Assembly (NCBI GenBank): GCA_947624675.1
Contig: CANQLI010000003.1
Span: 124,001 to 188,000 of the forward strand
Direction of reading: 5' to 3'
Length of the DNA stretch: 64,000 bases
Source of the DNA: an uncultured Clostridia bacterium
Lineage (GTDB): Bacteria; Bacillota; Clostridia; Oscillospirales; Ruminococcaceae
In this document: one piece after another, positions 16,616-25,624 of the stretch
Layout: each line of letters starts with the position of its first letter
Position numbering within the stretch: position 1 is the first letter of the stretch
Position numbers and translations under genes: made by a program
The notes under the pieces: model-generated
Seen by the model: only the letters and a program-made list of their open reading frames with translations
Databases searched by the model: none
Told to the model about the DNA's origin: nothing

Positions 16616-17827
16616 ATGAATTCGGTGACCATAAAGGTAATGGCGGTCGTGCTCTCCGCGTTTGTTCTTCTTATGGTGGGAAGTCAGCTCGTTTATTCGC
16701 TAAGGGATTCGAGAGATACCGAAGAGGCAATTTTGTACACTGTTGATGAAAATGAATCCTTTAAAGGAATGTTTGTAAGAGACGAAAAGGTAATCGAATA
16801 TTCAAATAAGGGAGTTTTGGAGTTTAACTGTACTGATGCCTCAAAGCTTTCTGAAAATTCAGTTATTGCAAATGTTTATGAGAATGAGGATCAGATATAT
16901 TGTAAAAAACAGGTCGAAAAGCTTACATCTTTAAAAGAAGATTACGAAAAGGCACAAAATCCCGGAACATCAAACGGTGTTCAGACGGAAGTCCTTAGAG
17001 ACAGGATCAGTCAGCAGTATATGTCTCTTGTAAGGGACTGTGACGGCGGCGATTATAACAGCGTTTATGATACAAGAAAAGAGCTTATGTATCTTTTGAA
17101 TGTAAACAATATCCTGACACGCAACACTGTGGATTTCAGCAAAGAGATAGCCGATCTTGATAAGCAGATAGCCGATTATCAGAGCAAGTGTGCCGAGCCT
17201 GTTGACAGGGTGATCGCCAATGGATCGGGATATTTTGCGTCAAAGCTTGACGGATATGAGGGAATGGTATCTCTAAAAGATATAGACAACCTCACATACG
17301 AGCGCGCAAGCGCTTTGTTTTCGGCAGAACCTAAAACGGTCGATGATGCGATCGGAAAGATAATAGACGGTTACGACGCAAAGCTTATCGGAATAATTGA
17401 TAAAACCACAAAGCTTATTGAGCTCAATCTTATGACGAGTAACTCATTGAGTGTTCGTTTCAGCTCTTCTGACAGAGTGTACAATATGAGCGTTGACTCT
17501 ATAAGACCTCTTAATGAGGATGAGAGCAAGTATCTTATTGTCCTTAATTGCAGTCAGCTTGATAAAACGCTTTTACAGAACAGATTTGAAAATGTCGAGC
17601 TTATTTTTGACGAGTATACGGGTATTAAGGTACCGAGAGATGCAATAAGCTTTAAAGATAATGTTAAAGGCGTATATACTATTTTGGGACAGGAAATAAC
17701 TTTTAAGAAAATAGATGTCGTTTACGAAGGCGATGATTATGTGCTGACAAGTACGTCAACCGATAAGGATCATCTTGAGTTGTATGATCAGATACTTGTC
17801 GAAGGGGTTGAGAAGGACGATGGATGA
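16616..17827 (+). CDS. HlyD-like membrane-anchored protein of the ylm/sepF cluster
   Basis: A 403-residue protein with one N-terminal transmembrane segment (about residues 7-28), a short beta region (ESFKGMFVRDEKVIEY), a coiled-coil stretch (about 105-195) and a C-terminal beta-rich region (VPRDAISFKDNVKGVYTI). This is the architecture of HlyD-type periplasmic adaptors, and homologues are commonly annotated so just upstream of yggS-sepF in Clostridia. A transport partner is not nearby, so a cell-envelope or division role is equally possible. ATG 16616 is 17 bases after hfq, and the stop overlaps yggS. Confidence 0.7.
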   Translation: MNSVTIKVMAVVLSAFVLLMVGSQLVYSLRDSRDTEEAILYTVDENESFKGMFVRDEKVIEYSNKGVLEFNCTDASKLSENSVIANVYENEDQIYCKKQVEKLTSLKEDYEKAQNPGTSNGVQTEVLRDRISQQYMSLVRDCDGGDYNSVYDTRKELMYLLNVNNILTRNTVDFSKEIADLDKQIADYQSKCAEPVDRVIANGSGYFASKLDGYEGMVSLKDIDNLTYERASALFSAEPKTVDDAIGKIIDGYDAKLIGIIDKTTKLIELNLMTSNSLSVRFSSSDRVYNMSVDSIRPLNEDESKYLIVLNCSQLDKTLLQNRFENVELIFDEYTGIKVPRDAISFKDNVKGVYTILGQEITFKKIDVVYEGDDYVLTSTSTDKDHLELYDQILVEGVEKDDG

Positions 17828-18530
17828 TATTAACAGCGTAAATTTTCAATTTGTTGTTGAAAATTACAGGGATATATGTTATAATATACAGAATGCTAAG
17901 ATCAAATACAACAGAGAGTCGGATAATGTCGATATAATGGCGGTTACCAAAACGGTAGCTCCTGAAATCGTCAATGCGGCAATAGACTGCGGAATAACAC
18001 TTTTAGGTGAAAACAGAGTTCAGGAGTTTATGTCAAAAAAGGACTTTTACCGACCCTGTGATGTTCATTTTATCGGGCATCTTCAGACTAATAAGGTGAA
18101 ATATATCATCAACGATGTAAAGATGATACAGTCGGTAGATTCGGTAAAGCTTGCCGAGGAGATAAACAGACTGGCTTTAAAAAACGACCGTGTTATGGAT
18201 ATTCTTATAGAGGTGAATATTGGAGAGGAGCTGAGTAAAAGCGGCGTAAGCAGGAATAATGTCCTTCCGCTTTTAAATGAAGTTTCAAAGCTGCCCGGGA
18301 TAAGGGTAAAGGGACTTATGGCGATCCCGCCGATCGGCTCTGATGATGATATATATATATCGCTTAAGGATCTTTTTGAACAACTAAAGACAAAAAATAT
18401 TCCCGGGGTAAGTATGGAAATACTTTCCGTCGGAATGTCAGGAGATTATGAGAAGGCTGTAAAGTACGGATCTAATCTTGTGAGAATCGGAACAAAGCTC
18501 TTTGGGGCAAGAAAATACATGGAGGTTTAA
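17820..18530 (+). CDS. yggS: YggS family PLP homeostasis protein
   Basis: A 236-residue fold-III PLP-binding protein that buffers pyridoxal phosphate and affects amino-acid pools. The PLP lysine lies in MAVTKT, and LLGENRVQEF, HFIGHLQTNK, VEVNIGEELSKSG and SVGMSGDYEKA are the family signatures. ATG 17820 overlaps the stop of the preceding gene by eight bases behind GAGAAGGA, which indicates translational coupling; earlier in-frame starts lack a ribosome site. In Gram-positives it commonly sits beside sepF. Confidence 0.93.
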   Translation: MDDINSVNFQFVVENYRDICYNIQNAKIKYNRESDNVDIMAVTKTVAPEIVNAAIDCGITLLGENRVQEFMSKKDFYRPCDVHFIGHLQTNKVKYIINDVKMIQSVDSVKLAEEINRLALKNDRVMDILIEVNIGEELSKSGVSRNNVLPLLNEVSKLPGIRVKGLMAIPPIGSDDDIYISLKDLFEQLKTKNIPGVSMEILSVGMSGDYEKAVKYGSNLVRIGTKLFGARKYMEV

Positions 18531-18532
18531 TT

Positions 18533-18955
18533 ATGAGTGTAATGCAAAGCTTTAAAAATTTATTCGTTGGAACAGACGAAACAGAAGAAGAGCTTTCTCC
18601 TGTTTATGAGGGCAGCGCACAGGCTGTTGACCCTATGGTAGATAAGAGAAACAGAGAGGTAAAGATCGCTGCTACTACCACTCTTCAGATAGTGCTCGCA
18701 AGACCTGCTGATTTTAACGAAGTAAAGTCTATCGGAGACGATCTTAATGCTCAGAAGACTGTGCTTCTTAATCTTGAAACTGTAAAGGCGGAGGACGCAA
18801 AGAGAATTCTTGACTTTTTATCGGGTGTTGCATATGCTAACGGAGCCGATATCAAGATGATGGCTCAGAAAACATTTGCAATTATGCCGAGAAATGTTGG
18901 ATTTTCCGGCGTAGATCTTATGAGTGAGCTTGAAAATAACGGTTACAGCTTCTGA
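18533..18955 (+). CDS. sepF: Cell division protein SepF
   Basis: A 140-residue protein with an N-terminal amphipathic helix (SVMQSFKNLFVG, membrane anchor), an acidic linker, and the C-terminal SepF fold (PADFNEVKSIGDDL, VLLNLETV, RILDFLSGVAYANGADI). It organises FtsZ filaments at the septum from the cytoplasmic side. It lies two bases after yggS, and its stop overlaps the start of ylmH. Confidence 0.94.
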   Translation: MSVMQSFKNLFVGTDETEEELSPVYEGSAQAVDPMVDKRNREVKIAATTTLQIVLARPADFNEVKSIGDDLNAQKTVLLNLETVKAEDAKRILDFLSGVAYANGADIKMMAQKTFAIMPRNVGFSGVDLMSELENNGYSF

Positions 18956-19737
18956 TGAGAAAAAGCGAACTCTCATTTCTCGGTGATCTGAGTGATGAGG
19001 ACAGACTTTTTATAAACCGTATTTTTGATATTGCCGGATACGCAAAGGAAAAATATACCCCTAGGTTTTCCCATTTTTTAGATACCAGACAGCGATTTCT
19101 TGCAGAGAAAGCATTGTTATCCGAATGTGTGGACAATTTTAAGTTTTTCGGCGGATATGACGAGGCTCAGAGGGTAATGCTCGGAGTTTTTCCGGATTAT
19201 GAAGAGCCTGACAATAATAAATTTCCGATTACTCCGATAACAATTTCCTACCGCCTTGAGGATAAGCTTTCCCACAGGGATTTTCTGGGGAGCTTTATGG
19301 CGCTGAATATAAAGCGCGACACGGTCGGTGACATCATTGTTTCCGATGGAAGGTGCTGTGCCTTTCTTGATTCAAAGATCTGCCGGGCGGTGTTGGGAGA
19401 AATAACCAAGATCGGAAGAGTCGGTGTAAGGGTAAAAGAAGGCTTTGACGGGAATGTCGTTTCAAAGCAGTCGTTTACGCCGATAACCGGAACCGTTTCG
19501 TCACTGCGTCTTGACTGTATAATTTCACTTGCGCTCGGTATCAGCAGGGAAAAGTCTGCTTTGCTTATTAAAAATACGGGAGTAAGTATAGATTATCGCC
19601 TTGTTACCTCTCCGTCGGTTCAGATCGTCGAGGGTAGCATATTTTCCGTAAGAGGCTACGGGAAATTTAAATTTGACAGAATATGCGGTTTTACACGCAA
19701 AAACCGTGTTACAGTTATAATTAACAAATATGATTAG
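18955..19737 (+). CDS. ylmH: YlmH family S4-domain RNA-binding protein
   Basis: A 260-residue protein of the division cluster. The C-terminal S4 RNA-binding domain is visible as SSLRLDCIISLALGISREKSALLIKNTGVSIDYRLV, then the SVRGYGKF turn. The N-terminal part is a RNA-binding-like domain found in YlmH. YlmH homologues bind ribosomes and have been linked to ribosome rescue. ATG 18955 overlaps the sepF stop by one base. Confidence 0.9.
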   Translation: MRKSELSFLGDLSDEDRLFINRIFDIAGYAKEKYTPRFSHFLDTRQRFLAEKALLSECVDNFKFFGGYDEAQRVMLGVFPDYEEPDNNKFPITPITISYRLEDKLSHRDFLGSFMALNIKRDTVGDIIVSDGRCCAFLDSKICRAVLGEITKIGRVGVRVKEGFDGNVVSKQSFTPITGTVSSLRLDCIISLALGISREKSALLIKNTGVSIDYRLVTSPSVQIVEGSIFSVRGYGKFKFDRICGFTRKNRVTVIINKYD

Positions 19738-19749
19738 GAGGACATTTAA

Positions 19750-20496
19750 ATGCTTAGTCCAAGAGACATTGCTGAAAAGCGCTTTGAAAAGGGAACCTTC
19801 GGATACAAGCCCGAAGATGTTGACGCTTACCTTCTTGAGGTTTCAAAGCTTGTTGAGGCACTGGTTGCCGAAAACGAAGAGAGCGATGAAAAGATAATCA
19901 AGCTTGTTGAAAAGATAAATGAGTACAGAAACGATGAGGAAGCGATAAAAGAGGCTTTGCTCGGCGCTCAGAAACAGGGTCACCAGGTGCTTACTGACGC
20001 ACAGGAAAAGGCTGACAAAATGATTTCCGACGCAAAGGCTGAACAGGAGAGAGTTTCCCGAGAGAGTGCTGAACAGTGCGACAGAATCGTTCGTGAGCAC
20101 AAGGCAAAGTGTGAGAGGATCATTAAGGAAAACACCGAAAAGACGGAGTATAAGATTAAAACCACTAAGCTTCAGGCTGAAAAGGAGGCTGAAAACCTCG
20201 AAAAGCTTAAGCTTGAGGTCACGAGATTCAAGGCTAAGCTTACGGAGCTGTATAACAAACAGCTTAAGCTTATTATGGAGCTTCCTGAGATTTCGGAAGA
20301 GGATATTGAAAATATGATAAAGCAAAAGGAAGAGGAAGCTAAGCAGCTTGAAGAGAGCAGAGCTATAATCAAGGCTGCTGAGGATATCAAGAATGCTCAG
20401 ACCGCAAAGCAGGAAGAAGCTTTTCATTATGAGGGAAATACATATGTTCCCGATGATTCGCACTTCAGCGATCTAAAATTCGGAAAAAACAATTAA
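19750..20496 (+). CDS. divIVA: DivIVA domain protein
   Basis: A 248-residue protein. The N-terminal DivIVA lipid-binding domain (SPRDIAEKRFEKGTFGYKPE and VDAYLLEV, residues 3-35) is followed by an almost uninterrupted coiled coil to about residue 215, rich in Glu/Lys/Ala. It should mark negatively curved membrane at poles and septum. The strong coiled-coil codon bias creates long spurious leucine-rich frames on the other strand. ATG 19750 follows TAGGAGGAC. Confidence 0.92.
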   Translation: MLSPRDIAEKRFEKGTFGYKPEDVDAYLLEVSKLVEALVAENEESDEKIIKLVEKINEYRNDEEAIKEALLGAQKQGHQVLTDAQEKADKMISDAKAEQERVSRESAEQCDRIVREHKAKCERIIKENTEKTEYKIKTTKLQAEKEAENLEKLKLEVTRFKAKLTELYNKQLKLIMELPEISEEDIENMIKQKEEEAKQLEESRAIIKAAEDIKNAQTAKQEEAFHYEGNTYVPDDSHFSDLKFGKNN

Positions 20497-20529
20497 CATA
20501 AAACTACTAACATAAGGGAGAAGACCTAG

Positions 20530-23325
20530 ATGTCACAGGACTATAACAAGACTTTGAATTTACCGCAGACCGATTTTCCTATGAGGGGAAATCTTCCGCA
20601 GAGAGAGCCTGAGATGCTTTCAAAGTGGGATGACGAAAGACTTTACTATGAGATGATAAAAAACAACGAGGGAAAGCCGTCGTATATTCTTCATGACGGT
20701 CCTCCGTATGCCAACGGCGATATACATCTCGGAACTGCGCTCAACAAGGTCTTGAAGGACATAATAGTAAAATATAAAAATATGAGCGGATACTGTTCGC
20801 CGTATGTTCCGGGATGGGATACACACGGACTTCCGATAGAGCTTAAGGCTATGAAGTCTATCGGCGTTGAGAACGGCGCCATACCCGCAACCGAGCTTAG
20901 AAAGCACTGTAAGGATTTTGCGCTTTCTTTTGTTGAAAATCAAAAGGAACAGTTTAAAAGACTCGGAGTGCTTGGAGATTTTGATGACCCATACCTTACA
21001 CTCAAGCCGGAGTTTGAAGCAAGACAGGTGAAGGTCTTTGGCGAGATGGCTAAAAAAGGCTATATATATAAGGGACTTAAGCCTGTTTACTGGTGTCCGG
21101 AGTGTCAGACTGCTCTCGCTGAGGCGGAGATAGAGTATTCTGACGATCCGTGTCAGTCGATCTATGTAAAATTCAAGGTGTCAGACGACAAGGGAGTATT
21201 TTCTTCGCTGGGTATCGATCTTGACAAGACATACTTTGTTATATGGACAACTACAACTTGGACCTTGCCGGGAAACCTTGCTATTTGCTTGGGCCCGGAT
21301 TATGAATACACTGTGGTCAAGGCTTCTAACGGTGAGAATTATGTTATGGCACAGTATCTAGTTCCCGCTACTATGGAGGCGGCAGGACTAAGCGAGTATA
21401 CCTGTGAAGGAACATTTCTCGGAAAAGAGCTTGAGGGAATTATAACCCAGCATCCGTTTATGAACAGACCTTCTCCGATTATAATCGGAGACCATGTTAC
21501 ACTAGACAGCGGTACGGGCTGTGTTCACACTGCTCCGGGCTACGGCGTTGAGGACTTTGAGGTCTGCAAAAATTACAGCGACATAGGCATAGTTGTCGGT
21601 GTTGACGGAAAGGGCGTCCTGACAAAGGACTCGGGAATTTTTGAAGGACTTAAGACCGATGAAGCCAATAAGGTCATCGCAAAGCATCTTGATAAAACAG
21701 GCGCATTGTTTGCACTTGAGGAGATAGAGCACCAATATCCGCACTGTTGGAGATGTAAGTCACCTGTCCTTTTCCGCGCTACGGAACAGTGGTTCTGTTC
21801 GGTAAACGACTTTAAGGAGGATGCGGTAAAGGCTATTGAGAGCGTTGAGTGGATACCCGGCTGGGGCGAGGACAGAATAAAAGGAATGGTTATGGACAGG
21901 TCCGACTGGTGTATTTCCCGTCAGAGGACATGGGGCGTACCTATCCCGATAGTTTATTGTAAGGATTGCCACAAGCCGATCGTAACGGAGGAAACTATAA
22001 ACGCGATTTCTGACCTTTTCAGAAAAGAGGGCTCAGACGCTTGGTACACACACGAGGCTTCAGAATTTATCCCCGACAGCGTAAAGTGCGAATGCGGTTG
22101 TAAAGAATTTGAAAAAGAAATGGACATTATGGATGTCTGGTTCGACAGCGGAGTTACTCACACAGCGGTTCTGGATGAGCGTGACGAACTTTCTTCTCCT
22201 GCGGATCTGTACCTTGAGGGCGCCGATCAGTACAGGGGCTGGTTCCAGTCGTCACTGCTAACATCGGTAGTATGCAATGGAAGAGCTCCGTATAAGGCTG
22301 TTTGTACCCACGGATGGGTCGTTGACGGACAGGGAAAGACTATGCACAAATCGCTCGGCAACGGAATCGAGCCAAGTGAAATAACGGAGAAATACGGCGC
22401 CGATATTTTAAGGCTCTGGGTCGCTTCCAGCGACTATCATTCGGATATAAGAATATCAAAAGATATATTGTCTCAGCTTTCTGACGCATACAAAAAGATA
22501 AGAAACACAGCCCGTTTTATTCTCGGAAACCTTTCAAATGCCGGCGGATTTGACATTGACAGAGACGCCGTTTCAGATGATGAGCTGCTGGAGCTTGACA
22601 AGTGGGCTATGCTTAAGCTTGACGAGCTTATTGAAAAGGTCAAGGCTGCATACGAGGCTTTTGATTATCATATCGTATTTCACGCGATACACAATTTCTG
22701 TGTTACAGATATGTCAAACTTCTATCTTGATATAATCAAGGATAGACTTTACTGTGAAAAGGAAAACAGCGTTCAGAGACGCGCTGCACAAACTGTTATG
22801 TACAGGATACTCTCCGCAGTTTCAAGGCTTATCGCGCCGATACTGTCCTTTACGGCTGACGAGATATGGAGCTATATTCCTCATTCAAAGGGTGACAACA
22901 CAAAGAGCATTTTCTTAAATGATATGCCGAAGCCTTATGGAATAACTGTTTCTGATGAATTTAAAGACAGATGGGAGCTTATTTATGCTCTGAGGGATGA
23001 TGTTAAAAAGGCGCTCGAGATAAAGAGAAATGATAAGGTAATAGGAAAATCGCTTGAGGCGGATATCGAGATTTACGCAAGCGGTGATATGCTTGAAAAG
23101 ATATGCGCGGTTAAAGAGCTTTTGCCAGAGGTGTTTATTGTATCAAAGGTTGAGGTCTCTGAGGGAAAAGGCGAATTTTCCGGCGATCTTGAGGGCGTTT
23201 CTATGAGCGTAAAGAAAGCCGTAGGAGAAAAGTGTGAGAGATGCTGGTCGTATTCCGATTATGTTGGAAAAGACAGCGAGCATCCTACACTCTGTGAAAG
23301 ATGCGCCAAAGCAGTAAGACAATAG
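20530..23325 (+). CDS. ileS: Isoleucyl-tRNA synthetase
   Basis: The protein has 931 residues. The class I signature is DGPPYANGDIHLGTALN, the editing domain contains TTTWTLPGNLA and DSGTGCVHTAPGYG, and a KMSKS-type loop reads GKTMHKSLGN, with His in place of the usual Ser. The C-terminus has two CxxC zinc pairs (CERCW and CERCAKA), as in the bacterial eubacterial-type IleRS. It charges tRNA-Ile. It follows divIVA by 33 bases with no T-box leader, so it appears to be expressed with the division cluster, a linkage usual in Firmicutes. Confidence 0.96.
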   Translation: MSQDYNKTLNLPQTDFPMRGNLPQREPEMLSKWDDERLYYEMIKNNEGKPSYILHDGPPYANGDIHLGTALNKVLKDIIVKYKNMSGYCSPYVPGWDTHGLPIELKAMKSIGVENGAIPATELRKHCKDFALSFVENQKEQFKRLGVLGDFDDPYLTLKPEFEARQVKVFGEMAKKGYIYKGLKPVYWCPECQTALAEAEIEYSDDPCQSIYVKFKVSDDKGVFSSLGIDLDKTYFVIWTTTTWTLPGNLAICLGPDYEYTVVKASNGENYVMAQYLVPATMEAAGLSEYTCEGTFLGKELEGIITQHPFMNRPSPIIIGDHVTLDSGTGCVHTAPGYGVEDFEVCKNYSDIGIVVGVDGKGVLTKDSGIFEGLKTDEANKVIAKHLDKTGALFALEEIEHQYPHCWRCKSPVLFRATEQWFCSVNDFKEDAVKAIESVEWIPGWGEDRIKGMVMDRSDWCISRQRTWGVPIPIVYCKDCHKPIVTEETINAISDLFRKEGSDAWYTHEASEFIPDSVKCECGCKEFEKEMDIMDVWFDSGVTHTAVLDERDELSSPADLYLEGADQYRGWFQSSLLTSVVCNGRAPYKAVCTHGWVVDGQGKTMHKSLGNGIEPSEITEKYGADILRLWVASSDYHSDIRISKDILSQLSDAYKKIRNTARFILGNLSNAGGFDIDRDAVSDDELLELDKWAMLKLDELIEKVKAAYEAFDYHIVFHAIHNFCVTDMSNFYLDIIKDRLYCEKENSVQRRAAQTVMYRILSAVSRLIAPILSFTADEIWSYIPHSKGDNTKSIFLNDMPKPYGITVSDEFKDRWELIYALRDDVKKALEIKRNDKVIGKSLEADIEIYASGDMLEKICAVKELLPEVFIVSKVEVSEGKGEFSGDLEGVSMSVKKAVGEKCERCWSYSDYVGKDSEHPTLCERCAKAVRQ

Positions 23326-23348
23326 CTTTTAAAATAATAAAGCTTTCG

Positions 23349-23379
23349 CATAAGTTGTCGGAGTTTTCGGCAACTTATG
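23349..23379 (+). terminator. Hairpin between ileS and lspA
   Basis: CATAAGTTG / CAACTTATG (9 bp plus inner pairs) with a short loop but only a weak T tail (GTTTG). It is likely a partial terminator or an mRNA-stabilising hairpin. Confidence 0.5.
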
Positions 23380-23397
23380 TTTGAATAAGGAGAAAAA

Positions 23398-23901
23398 ATG
23401 TTAGCTTTATCGGTTGTTATTTTGGTTTTGCTTGTAGGTATTGACCAGTTGTTAAAGTTCCTTGTAACAGACAATATTATGATCGGCGGCACGGCATACT
23501 CGCTTTCTTTCGGTGACTTTGATTTTTTGTCGATCACTCATATAAGAAACAGAGGAGCTGCCTGGAGCATTTTAGAGGGTAAGACAATTCTTCTTATTGC
23601 GATAGCGGCTGTCGCTATTTTGATAGTGTTTTACTTTATCTTCAAGGGAAAGGTAAAAAGCAGGATCGGTGTTATTTCCCTTACTGCGATGATAAGCGGC
23701 GGCTTGGGAAATATGATAGACCGTATAAGGCTTAATGAGGTCGTTGATTATATAAAGGTCGACTTCATTGATTTTCCGGTGTTTAATTTTGCGGATATCT
23801 GTGTTGTGTTGGGTGCGATATGCTTTTGCATATGGCTTATAGTGGACGACATAAAGACAAAAAAACAGAAAAAGGTTTTAAACGGCGATGAGAATTCTTG
23901 A
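23398..23901 (+). CDS. lspA: Prolipoprotein signal peptidase II
   Basis: A 167-residue protein with four transmembrane segments. The catalytic aspartates lie in GNMIDRI and FNFADICV, and VDQLLK-like and NRGAAWSI motifs are present (GIDQLLKF, IRNRGAAWS). It cleaves diacylglyceryl-modified prolipoproteins, relevant to the lipoprotein encoded at 62186-63193. ATG 23398 follows AAGGAG. Its end overlaps rluD by 14 bases. Confidence 0.95.
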   Translation: MLALSVVILVLLVGIDQLLKFLVTDNIMIGGTAYSLSFGDFDFLSITHIRNRGAAWSILEGKTILLIAIAAVAILIVFYFIFKGKVKSRIGVISLTAMISGGLGNMIDRIRLNEVVDYIKVDFIDFPVFNFADICVVLGAICFCIWLIVDDIKTKKQKKVLNGDENS

Positions 23902-24790
23902 GTTTTCCGTTGATACTTTAAATGAAGGCGTAAGGGCTGATAGGTTTTTGTCGCTGTGTTGTGAAGATATGACCCGTTCGGCTGTACAAAAGCTTTTTGA
24001 ATCCGGAAATGTGCTGGTTAATTCAAAGGCTGTGTCAAAAAATCAAAGGCTTAAAACAGGTGACTTTATATCTGTGACTGTGCCTGAACCGGAAGTGCTT
24101 GATGTCAAGCCGCAGAATATACCTATCGACATTGTGTATCAGGACGACGAGCTTCTGGTCGTAAATAAGCCCAAGGGTATGGTAGTTCATCCCGCACCCG
24201 GAAATTTTGACGGCACTCTTGTAAATGCGCTTATGTACCATTGTAACGGAAAGCTTTCCGGCATAAACGGAGTTATACGCCCGGGGATCGTACATAGAAT
24301 AGATAAAAACACAAGCGGGCTGTTGATGGTCGCAAAAACCGACCACGCCCATAATTTTCTTTCACAGCAGATAAAGGAGCATTCTTTTAAAAGGGAGTAT
24401 ATGGCTGTTTGTGTCGGACGGTTTAAAGAACCGTTAGGTACGATTGATGCGCCTATCGGCAGAAGCAAGTCGGACCGAAAGAAAATGTGCGTCACCTATC
24501 AAAATTCCAGAGAGGCGGTAACCCACTATAAGGTGATAGAGGAATATGACGGTTATTCTCTTGTGAGGTTTTCGCTTGAAACCGGAAGGACCCATCAGAT
24601 AAGAGTACATTCAAAATATATAGGTCATCCGATATTGGGAGACGATGTATATTATAAGCCTTTTAAGGGCTTGGAGGGGCAGTGCCTTCACGCTAAGCTT
24701 CTTGGATTTGTTCACCCGAACGGAACATATATGGAATTTGACAGCGAATTACCTGATTATTTTTTAAAGGTTTTGAAAAGGATAAGATAG
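23888..24790 (+). CDS. RluD-type 23S rRNA pseudouridine synthase
   Basis: A 300-residue RluA/RluD-family enzyme with an N-terminal S4 domain (VRADRFLSLCCEDMTRSAVQKL). The catalytic core has VVNKPKGMVVHPA and VHRIDKNTSGLLMVAK, with the catalytic Asp in HRID, followed by LETGRTHQIRVH. It isomerises uridines in large-subunit rRNA. The order lspA-rluD is highly conserved in Firmicutes (B. subtilis ylyB). ATG 23888 overlaps lspA, suggesting coupling. Confidence 0.93.
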   Translation: MRILEFSVDTLNEGVRADRFLSLCCEDMTRSAVQKLFESGNVLVNSKAVSKNQRLKTGDFISVTVPEPEVLDVKPQNIPIDIVYQDDELLVVNKPKGMVVHPAPGNFDGTLVNALMYHCNGKLSGINGVIRPGIVHRIDKNTSGLLMVAKTDHAHNFLSQQIKEHSFKREYMAVCVGRFKEPLGTIDAPIGRSKSDRKKMCVTYQNSREAVTHYKVIEEYDGYSLVRFSLETGRTHQIRVHSKYIGHPILGDDVYYKPFKGLEGQCLHAKLLGFVHPNGTYMEFDSELPDYFLKVLKRIR

Positions 24791-24793
24791 AGT

Positions 24794-25609
24794 ATGTTTG
24801 AGGACATAAACAAGGTTTTACTTATAACGGATATGGACGGAACATTTCTTCCGACAGATAAGGTCCCGACTAAGGAAAATCTTGAGGCAGTCAAGAGATT
24901 TCAAAGCGCCGGAGGTAAGTTTACGATAGCGACAGGAAGAGCGCTTCAGGCAGCAGAGCTTTATTTTGACTATTTTAAATGCAATTTTCCGATGATACTT
25001 TTTAACGGCGGAATGATATATGACTACGATAACAAAAGGTCGCTTTTTGACAGATATGTGCCGGGTACGGCAAAGTCTATGGTGCTTGATATTTTAAATC
25101 AGTTTCCGAATCTCGGATGTGAAATACTTGTAAAGTCAAATATCAAAATCGTTCAGTATAACGATATGGAGGAGTACCATACAAGGATTTGTAAGTCGCA
25201 TCCCGATATAGTAAGCTTTGAGGATATAGATGAGCCATGGTACAAGGTGTTGTTTGCTGACACAGAGGAAAATATCGACGAGGTAGTGAGCTATGTTACA
25301 CAAAAAGGCTTTAGCGGTGTTGATTTTGTAAGGAGCGACAGGTTTTTCTATGAAATACTTCCTCTTGGCAATTCAAAGGGAACTGCTGTAAAAAAGATGC
25401 GGGAAATTTGTGGTCTTGATGATTTCACGGTCGTTTGCGCCGGAGACTACAACAATGACATAGAAATGATAAGATATGCGGATCTGGGAGTTTGTCCGAG
25501 TAATGCGACAAGCGAGGTAAAAGCTGTCTCAGATCTTGTTTTTAAGCAATCTAATGACGAAAATGCTATTGCGGCAGTAATAGATCATATATTTTCAAAA
25601 ATAAATTGA
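24794..25609 (+). CDS. Cof-type HAD-IIB hydrolase
   Basis: A 271-residue haloacid dehalogenase superfamily phosphatase. Motif I is ITDMDGTFL (nucleophile Asp), motif II FTIATGR, the Lys motif GNSKGTAVKKM, and motif IV GDYNNDIEMI. The Cof-type cap lies between motifs II and III. Substrate is unknown; relatives hydrolyse sugar phosphates or flavin/PLP phosphates. It starts four bases after rluD and is followed by transketolase genes. Confidence 0.9.
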   Translation: MFEDINKVLLITDMDGTFLPTDKVPTKENLEAVKRFQSAGGKFTIATGRALQAAELYFDYFKCNFPMILFNGGMIYDYDNKRSLFDRYVPGTAKSMVLDILNQFPNLGCEILVKSNIKIVQYNDMEEYHTRICKSHPDIVSFEDIDEPWYKVLFADTEENIDEVVSYVTQKGFSGVDFVRSDRFFYEILPLGNSKGTAVKKMREICGLDDFTVVCAGDYNNDIEMIRYADLGVCPSNATSEVKAVSDLVFKQSNDENAIAAVIDHIFSKIN

Positions 25610-25624
25610 CGGAGGTATTTTAAA

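Noticed and set aside
19843..20463. 206-codon leucine-rich frame opposite divIVA
   Set aside because: It is the reverse-strand shadow of coiled-coil Lys/Glu codons and has no ribosome site.
20497..20529. T-box riboswitch upstream of ileS
   Set aside because: Only 33 bases separate divIVA and ileS, with no room for a T-box and no matching motif.
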